From positions 1 to 64,000 of the forward strand of contig DASTQA010000051.1 in NCBI GenBank assembly GCA_035762005.1: DNA of 64,000 nt, read 5' to 3'. Positions 59,517 to 64,000 of the stretch are shown here, piece after piece. The stretch is from JAIBJN01 sp035762005 (GTDB taxonomy: Bacteria; Actinomycetota; Thermoleophilia; Gaiellales; Gaiellaceae). Both the position numbers and the translations under genes were made by a program. Each line of letters begins with the position of its first letter. Position 1 is the stretch's first letter. The notes beneath the pieces are model-generated. The model did no database searches, was not told the DNA's origin, and worked only from the letters and a program-made list of their open reading frames with translations.

Positions 59517-60268
59517 GGCCGTGCCGGGGTGAGGCCGCCCCGGTTGGCGGCGACGATCGCCGCCTGGTCGGGAGGCGCCGGGGGGACGCCGACGAGGAGC
59601 GCGCGCGCGAAGCTCTCCTCGTCCTCGTGGCCGAGCGCCGGGTTGTGGCGGCGCTCGAAGCCGATCGAGGAGAACGGGTTCGCCGACAGCCCCCGGCCGC
59701 AGACGGAGCCGCCGAAGTGGCTCGGGTAGACGAGGACGTGATCCGGGAGCTCGAGCAGCCGGCCGAGGGAGCGAGAGAGGCGGCGGGCGAGCGGCGCGGC
59801 GTCGCCGTCTGCATGGAGGTCGGGACGGCCGACGTCTCCGACGAGCAGCGAGTCGCCGGTGAAAACGAGCCAGGGCTCGTCCGTCCCGCGCCGGCGGTCG
59901 GAGACGACGTACGCATGGTGAGCGGGCGCGTGGCCGGGTGTGGCGAGCGCGCGCACGACGGTGTTGCCGAGCTCGACGACCTCGCCGTCGGCGAGGGGCT
60001 CGTGGGCGAACCGGACGCCGGCGTCCGCCGGGAGGTACGCGGTCGCTCCGGTCGCGTCGACGAGCCCGGGGAGCCCGGAGACGTGGTCTGCCTGGACGTG
60101 CGTCTCGAAGACGGCGACGATCCGACCGCCGGCCCGCTCGGCCGCCTCGAGGTAGCGCTCGACGAGCTCGGCGTGCGGGTCGACGACCGCGAGCGACGCC
60201 CGGGAGAGGCAGCCGAAGAGGAAGCTCGCGCAGGCAGTCTTCTCGTAGAGGAACGGGCGCAGGAGCAT
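59513..60268 (-). CDS. MBL-fold metallohydrolase, persulfide dioxygenase-like
   Basis: This 251-residue beta-lactamase-fold protein has metal site ETHVQADHVSG, a later His in TPGHAPAHHAY, Asp in FTGDSLLVGDVGRPDL and His in VYPSHFGGSVCG. The GDxGRPD segment is typical of ETHE1/persulfide dioxygenases and rhodanese-linked MBL proteins. Next to a rhodanese domain it likely oxidises persulfide to sulfite. First gene of the three-gene operon ending at 56977. Confidence 0.87.
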   Translation of the reverse strand: MLLRPFLYEKTACASFLFGCLSRASLAVVDPHAELVERYLEAAERAGGRIVAVFETHVQADHVSGLPGLVDATGATAYLPADAGVRFAHEPLADGEVVELGNTVVRALATPGHAPAHHAYVVSDRRRGTDEPWLVFTGDSLLVGDVGRPDLHADGDAAPLARRLSRSLGRLLELPDHVLVYPSHFGGSVCGRGLSANPFSSIGFERRHNPALGHEDEESFARALLVGVPPAPPDQAAIVAANRGGLTPARP

Positions 60269-60294
60269 CCGGCTCTCCCGTGGAGGCTACGGTG

Positions 60295-60304
60295 TACGAT
60301 CGTA
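60295..60304. promoter_or_regulatory. operator-like palindrome between MBL and lysR genes
   Basis: TACGATCGTA is a perfect 10-bp palindrome in the 57-bp divergent gap; an overlapping partial repeat TATCGTGCTA follows. It is well placed for the LysR-type regulator to bind. Confidence 0.4.
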
Positions 60305-60325
60305 TCGTGCTAGACGAAGTTCCGA

Positions 60326-61288
60326 ATGGCTGCTATCGCCGTGGCCGATAGCTCACTCTCGCTCCTCTGGGACTGGAATCGCCTGCGGCTCCTCGTCGAG
60401 CTCGGCCGCCGGGGCAGCGTCTCCGCGGCCGCGCGGGCGGTCGGGATCGGCCAGCCGAGCGCGAGCGAGCACCTGCGGCTCCTCGAGGCCGCGGCCGGGC
60501 AGCGCCTCCTCGAGCGAAACGGCCGTGGAAGCCGCTTGACCGAGGCCGGCCGGATCCTCGCGGCGCACGCGAGCCAGGCGCTCGCGACGCTCGCCGCCGG
60601 CGAAGAGGAGCTGCATGCCCTCGCCGGGCTCGAGTCCGGGACGGTTCACATCGGCGCCTCGACGACGCCCGGCGTCTACCTGCTGCCGGACACGCTCGGC
60701 TGCTTCCGGCGCGACCACCCGAACGTCACGGTCGAGGTCGAGATCGCCTCCACCGGCGAGATCGTCGAGCGGCTGCTGGCCGGAGGGATCCAGCTCGCCC
60801 TCGTCGGCGAGACCGCCGCGGACGGGCGCCTCGAGCTCGAGCCGTTCCTCTCCGACGAGATCGTCGGGATCGCCAGGCCCGGCCTGCTGGAGCTCCGCGA
60901 CGGGAGCGCGAGCCCAGAGGCGCTCGCGACGCAGACGCTCCTCGTGCGCGAGGCGCGCTCGAGCACGCGTCAGGTCGCGGAGCGCGCGCTGCGCGCGGCG
61001 GGCGTCGAGCCGCAGAGGCGCTGGGAGCTCGACTCGAGCGAGGCGATCAAGCGGGCGGTCCGCGAGGGCCTGGGCGTCGCCTTCCTCTCCCGCTACGCCG
61101 TCGCCGAGGAGGTCGAGCGCGGCGAGCTCGAGACCTTCCGCCTCGCCGGCGGGCCGAGCATCGAGCGCCGCCTCCTCGTCGCCCGTCGTGCCGGCCGTCC
61201 GCAGAGCCCGAGCGAGCGCGGGTTCGTGGCGACGCTGACGCGCTGCTGTGCGAAGAGCGCCGACTACGCCGCCGCCTGCGTCGCGTGA
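60326..61288 (+). CDS. LysR-family transcriptional regulator
   Basis: The 320-residue regulator has an N-terminal winged helix-turn-helix (LVELGRRGSVSAAARAVGIGQPSASEHLRLL) and a two-lobe effector domain (VHIGASTTPGVYLLPDTL ... GLGVAFLSRYAV). The pattern is close to the CysL/CysB-like branch, fitting a sulfur-linked target. ATG 60326. Likely controls the divergent MBL-MFS/rhodanese-methyltransferase operon and itself. Confidence 0.85.
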   Translation: MAAIAVADSSLSLLWDWNRLRLLVELGRRGSVSAAARAVGIGQPSASEHLRLLEAAAGQRLLERNGRGSRLTEAGRILAAHASQALATLAAGEEELHALAGLESGTVHIGASTTPGVYLLPDTLGCFRRDHPNVTVEVEIASTGEIVERLLAGGIQLALVGETAADGRLELEPFLSDEIVGIARPGLLELRDGSASPEALATQTLLVREARSSTRQVAERALRAAGVEPQRRWELDSSEAIKRAVREGLGVAFLSRYAVAEEVERGELETFRLAGGPSIERRLLVARRAGRPQSPSERGFVATLTRCCAKSADYAAACVA

Positions 61289-61289
61289 C

Positions 61290-61984
61290 GTGACGCCGGT
61301 CCTCGACCCGGAGGGCGCGCATCTCGCCTCGCTGCGGCGACTGGCTCGCTTCGAGGGCGCCTCCGTGCTCGAGGTCGGCTGCGGCGACGGCCGGCTGACG
61401 GGGGGCATCGCCGAGGAGGCGGCGTCCGTCCTCGCCTTCGACCCCGACGGCGACGCGGTCGCGGCGGCCCGGGCGGGGCTGCGGGCTGAGCTCGCCGGGC
61501 GCGTGACCTTCCGTGTCGGCGCCGCGTCGGAGATCGAGATCCCGCGCTCGGAGTTCGACTTCGTCGTCTTCTCCTGGTCGCTCTGATGAATGGCGCCCGA
61601 GGACGTCGTGCACGTCCTGCGCCGCTCCAGGGAGGCGCTCGTCCCCGCGGGGACGATCCTCGACCTGCAGGTGATCGGCCCGACCCGGTCGTCGAGGCCG
61701 ACGGCGGCGTCCTCTGCGAGATCGACGGCGCCCCGCTCTTCGCCACCGCCGACTCGGCGGTCGCAGCCGTCGACGCGCTCGTGGCGGAGGGGCTCCTCGT
61801 CGAGGAGGCCGTCAACGACCACGACGTGCGCAAGCACTACTCGTCCGGTCCCGAGCTCGTCCGCGACCTCGCCCCCAAGGCGCGGAGCCTCCCCGCCGAG
61901 GCGATCCCCCTCCTCGAGTCCCTCGAGCGCGAGTGCGTCGTGCGGGAGCGCTGCCGCCTGCGGCGGCTGCGGCGCGTCGGCTAG
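61290..61984 (+). pseudogene. SAM methyltransferase interrupted by TGA-TGA and a frameshift (possible UU selenoprotein or decayed gene)
   Basis: GTG 61290 opens a class I methyltransferase with SAM motif VLEVGCGDGRL and FDPDGDAV. After FDFVVFSWSL the frame meets TGA TGA (61584-61589, codons 99-100) and continues unbroken as MAPEDVVHVLRRSREALVP and GTILDLQVI. At about 61676 a one-base loss moves the frame; it then reads DPVVEADGGVLCEIDGAPLF and runs to TAG 61984 with RCRLRRLRRVG. The UGA pair could be Sec-Sec: a hairpin fitting SECIS rules follows. The frameshift argues for decay, or for one assembly error. It starts 1 bp after the lysR stop. Confidence 0.5.
61600..61618 (+). promoter_or_regulatory. 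candidate SECIS-like hairpin after TGA-TGA
   Basis: AGGACGT (61600-61606) and ACGTCCT (61612-61618) form a perfect 7-bp stem around loop CGTGC, whose second base is G. The loop starts 17 nt after the second TGA (20 after the first), inside the bacterial SECIS window. Confidence 0.4.
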
Positions 61985-62160
61985 CCGCTGTTCGGGTCGA
62001 CGACCTCGGCGGTGTCGCCGTCGGGGTCGCCGGCAAGGCCGCCGTCCTCCACCCGCCGGAACTCGTCGACGTGCGCGCGCGAGGGCGCGACGAGGAAGGT
62101 GACGTGCCGGCGGGGCGTCGCCGACGGGTCCGCCGTCGCGGCCGTGAGCGAGAAGCCGCC
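61981..62160 (-). pseudogene. remnant of a VOC/glyoxalase-fold protein
   Basis: The minus strand reads RRHVTFLVAPSRAHVDEF, resembling the start of the second VOC module, followed at once by GDPDGDTAEVVDPNSG, the usual VOC C-terminal motif (DPDGN-x-VE). The ~40 residues normally between them are missing and no start or N-terminal half is visible. It is probably a gene fragment. The rest of the 300-bp gap before arsR holds only the arsR promoter. Confidence 0.4.
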
Positions 62161-62244
62161 CCTACTGCCGGAGCGGTCCCCGGCGCGCGTCCGCCCGCGC
62201 CGAGCGAGGGCAGCACCGTCGCCCAGGGAGCGACCACGCCTGGG

Positions 62245-62273
62245 TTGCTCACATCGACATCTATCGTTATGAT
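62245..62273 (+). promoter_or_regulatory. arsR promoter with overlapping inverted repeats
   Basis: TTGCTC (62245-62250), 17 bp, TATGAT (62268-62273); the arsR ATG is 10 bp after the -10, so the mRNA is almost leaderless. TATCG (62262-62266) and CGATA (62280-62284) flank the -10 and could be the ArsR operator. Confidence 0.55.
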
Positions 62274-62283
62274 GCTCGTCGAT

Positions 62284-62625
62284 ATGAACACCCTCGACCC
62301 CGTTGCCTGCTGCCGGCCGCTCGCGGCGCCCTCGCTCACGGACTCCGAGGCCGAGGCGACCGCGGCGCTCTTCAAGGCGCTCGGCGACCCGGCCCGGGTC
62401 CGGATCCTGAACCTGCTCGCGACGAGCGAGGAGCCCGTCTGCGCGTGCGAGTTCATCCCCGCCCTCGGCCTCTCGCAGGCGACGGTCAGCCACCACCTGA
62501 AGAGGCTGACCGACGCCGGGCTGCTCGAGCGCGAGCAGCGCGGGAAGTGGGCCTTCTTCTCCATCGACCCGGAGGCCTCGGCGCGGCTCGCCGACCTCGT
62601 CCAGATCCCGGAGGTTTCACGATGA
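62284..62625 (+). CDS. arsR: ArsR/SmtB-family metalloid-responsive repressor
   Basis: The 113-residue winged-helix repressor has the recognition helix ATVSHHLKRLTDAGLL. Candidate As(III) ligands are Cys9-Cys10 (VACCRP) and the CxC in EPVCACEF, an arrangement like the Cys-Cys plus distal Cys site of corynebacterial ArsR. ATG 62284. It overlaps arsM by ATGA and should repress its own operon until arsenite binds. Confidence 0.9.
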   Translation: MNTLDPVACCRPLAAPSLTDSEAEATAALFKALGDPARVRILNLLATSEEPVCACEFIPALGLSQATVSHHLKRLTDAGLLEREQRGKWAFFSIDPEASARLADLVQIPEVSR

Positions 62626-63443
62626 GCACCGACACTGCCGACACCCTGCGCGAGGCTGTCCGCCGCCGCTACGCCGAGGCCGCCCAGGAGGTCGCCCAGG
62701 GCACGGGCGTCGGCTGCGGCAGCGGGTCCTGCTGCGCCGAGAGCGCGAGCGCCGACTTCGGCGAGTCCCTCTACTCGAGCGAGCAGCGGGGCGAGCTCCC
62801 CGACCCCGCCGCGCTGGCGAGCCTCGGCTGCGGCAACCCGACCGCGGTCGCCGACCTCCACGAGGGCGAGGTGGTGCTCGACCTCGGCTCCGGCGGAGGC
62901 ATCGACGTCATCCTCTCCGCCCGCCGGGTGGGGCCGACCGGGACCGTGTACGGGCTCGACATGACCGACGAGATGCTCGCCCTCGCCCGCCGGAACGCGC
63001 AGGAGGCCGGCGTGACGAACGTCCACTTCCTCAAGGGCGTGATCGAGGCAGTGCCGCTGCCGGCGGACGCGGTGGACGTCGTCATCTCGAACTGCGTCGT
63101 CAACCTCTCGGTCGACAAGGCGGCCGTGCTCGCGGAGGTCGCGCGGGTGCTGAGGCCGGGCGGGCGGCTCGGGATCAGCGACGTCGTCGCCGAGGACCGG
63201 CTCTCGCCCGCGGAGCGGGCCGAGCGCGGCGACTTCGTCGGCTGCATCGCCGGCGCTCTCTCGCGGGGCGAGTACGAGGCCGGCCTCGAGGCGGCGGGCT
63301 TCGAGGACGTCTCCGTCGAGTTCACGCACGAGGTCGCCGACGGCATGCACGGGGCGGTCGTCAGCGGGCGGAAGGCCGCCGCGGCGGCCGGTGCGGCGCC
63401 GCGCGCGCTGCCGCTCGCCCGGCCCGGCGTCGGCTGCTGCTGA
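62622..63443 (+). CDS. arsM: arsenite S-adenosylmethionine methyltransferase
   Basis: This 273-residue enzyme methylates As(III) to volatile or less toxic methylarsenicals. It has an N-terminal Cys pair region (GCGSGSCC), SAM motif VLDLGSGGGID, GLDMTDEMLALARRN, and the As-binding Cys in VISNCVVNLS and FVGCIAGALS. The tail GVGCC adds two Cys. ATG 62622, translationally coupled to arsR. It supplies the in-window alignment that places Sec in the methyltransferase at 56977. Confidence 0.93.
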   Translation: MSTDTADTLREAVRRRYAEAAQEVAQGTGVGCGSGSCCAESASADFGESLYSSEQRGELPDPAALASLGCGNPTAVADLHEGEVVLDLGSGGGIDVILSARRVGPTGTVYGLDMTDEMLALARRNAQEAGVTNVHFLKGVIEAVPLPADAVDVVISNCVVNLSVDKAAVLAEVARVLRPGGRLGISDVVAEDRLSPAERAERGDFVGCIAGALSRGEYEAGLEAAGFEDVSVEFTHEVADGMHGAVVSGRKAAAAAGAAPRALPLARPGVGCC

Positions 63444-63512
63444 GCCCTCGGCGGCTCACGCCGTCCGGCGCGGTGTCGTAGGCTGGAGGACACTCCCGAG
63501 GAAAGGACGGGC

Positions 63513-63953
63513 ATGGCCGAGGAGATCCCGATCGCAGGAGCCGGGTCGACGGCGAAGGTCCGCAACATCGTCGGGGTCGCCGTCCTCACGGTCGTCACCC
63601 TCGGCATCTACCTCGTCTTCTGGTGGTACTTCATCAACCGGGAGCTCGCCGACTACGGGCGCGCGCAGGGCACCGACGAGCTCGGCGACAGCCCGGCCAC
63701 CTCCACCCTCGCGCTCTTCCCGGGCGCCCTCTTGATCGTCCCGGCGATCTGGACGACCGTGACGACGTTCAAGCGCGTCCAGGCCGCCCAGCGCCTCACG
63801 GGCGAGACGCCGCTCAACGGGTGGATCGGGCTCGTCCTCTACGTCGTCCTCTCGCCGGCGATGTACGCCTACATGCAGAGCGGGCTCAACGGGGTGTGGA
63901 AGGCACAGGCCGCGCCCGGCGGCTCGGAGCCCGCGGCGGCGCAGGCCGTGTGA
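63513..63953 (+). CDS. DUF4234 membrane protein
   Basis: The 146-residue protein has three to four membrane segments with the DUF4234 pattern VRNIVGVAVLTVVTLGIYLVFW, YFINRELADYG and LNGVWKAQ. No known function. ATG 63513 follows GAGGAAAGGACGG. Its stop overlaps the next gene by GTGA. Confidence 0.8.
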   Translation: MAEEIPIAGAGSTAKVRNIVGVAVLTVVTLGIYLVFWWYFINRELADYGRAQGTDELGDSPATSTLALFPGALLIVPAIWTTVTTFKRVQAAQRLTGETPLNGWIGLVLYVVLSPAMYAYMQSGLNGVWKAQAAPGGSEPAAAQAV

Positions 63954-64000
63954 AGGGCGTCGGCCTCCGGCTGGCGCTCGCGCTCGGTGCGACCGCGGCA
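63950..64000 (+). CDS. start of a membrane or secreted protein, cut by window end
   Basis: GTG 63950 overlaps the upstream stop (GTGA) and opens VKGVGLRLALALGATAA, which looks like a signal peptide or first membrane segment. Only 17 codons are inside the window. Confidence 0.5.
   Translation, partial: MKGVGLRLALALGATAA

Noticed and set aside
60344..60351. GCCGATAG near the lysR start as another sigma-28-like promoter
   Set aside because: It lies inside the lysR coding region, and the -35 position reads GAAT; no fit to the family.
1..64000. Insertion sequences, integrase/att sites, CRISPR arrays, rRNA
   Set aside because: I found no transposase or integrase reading frame, no regularly spaced repeat and no rRNA sequence; the only RNA gene recognised is tRNA-Tyr.

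Overview
The window is very GC-rich, densely coded DNA with strong G/C third-position bias. Its gene set points to an actinobacterium, most likely class Thermoleophilia (Gaiellales/Solirubrobacterales-like): NucS/EndoMS mismatch endonuclease, ThyX, FolE2, a short RpoD-type sigma factor, RskA-type anti-sigma factor, many GTG starts and a complete Gram-positive type IV pilus (T4P) locus. Taxonomy is inferred from gene content, not from a marker search.

Layout. 1-10.8 kb: a frameshifted alpha/beta-hydrolase remnant, an alpha/beta-hydrolase/class III cyclase fusion, glutamate synthase large subunit (gltB, no gltD beside it), a DUF2071 protein, a TPR-like/cyclase protein, a multiply frameshifted gene and a secreted protein. 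10.8-24.4 kb: secreted M14 carboxypeptidase, a polar amino-acid ABC transporter, a secreted HExxH protein, thyX, an ECF sigma/anti-sigma pair, SDR, superoxide dismutase, plsY, folE2, a truncated histidine kinase. 24.5-33 kb: HD-GYP protein, mutM (starting at ATT), asparaginase, rpoD, a GT-C-type membrane glycosyltransferase flanked by a direct repeat, a zinc-ribbon protein, a CDF transporter and tRNA-Tyr.

33-51.5 kb is one large T4P locus: two PilT ATPases, PilB, PilC, PilD, PilM/N/O and a PilP-like protein, the major pilin, three minor prepilin-like proteins, a lytic transglycosylase/M23 endopeptidase fusion, a PASTA protein and a cysteine-less thioredoxin-like protein. nucS with a decayed copy of its own 5' end and a DUF4260 gene sit inside it. 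Nearly every transcription unit here, plus the HD-GYP gene at 24.5 kb and the glycosyltransferase at 31 kb, is preceded by the same element: TNAA-like box, 15-17 bp (usually exactly 16), then GCCGATNN. This resembles sigma-28 (FliA/SigD/WhiG) promoters and suggests that an alternative sigma factor drives the pilus, a c-di-GMP-type signalling protein and a glycosyltransferase as one regulon.

51.7-57 kb: CPA2 antiporter plus UspA, then a copper-linked group (multicopper oxidase with two heavy-metal-binding modules, flavin monooxygenase, four-helix Cys-rich protein). 57-63.5 kb looks like a sulfur/metalloid island: MBL hydrolase -> MFS-rhodanese fusion -> methyltransferase transcribed away from a LysR regulator, a second methyltransferase, and arsR-arsM. 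The methyltransferase at 56977-57762 is interrupted by one in-frame TGA exactly where the ArsM in this window has Cys, reading continues in frame for 60 codons, and a hairpin fitting the bacterial SECIS pattern follows: I interpret it as a selenoprotein. The second methyltransferase carries TGA-TGA in frame followed by a similar hairpin, but also has a frameshift. A DUF4234 protein and the first codons of one more gene end the window.
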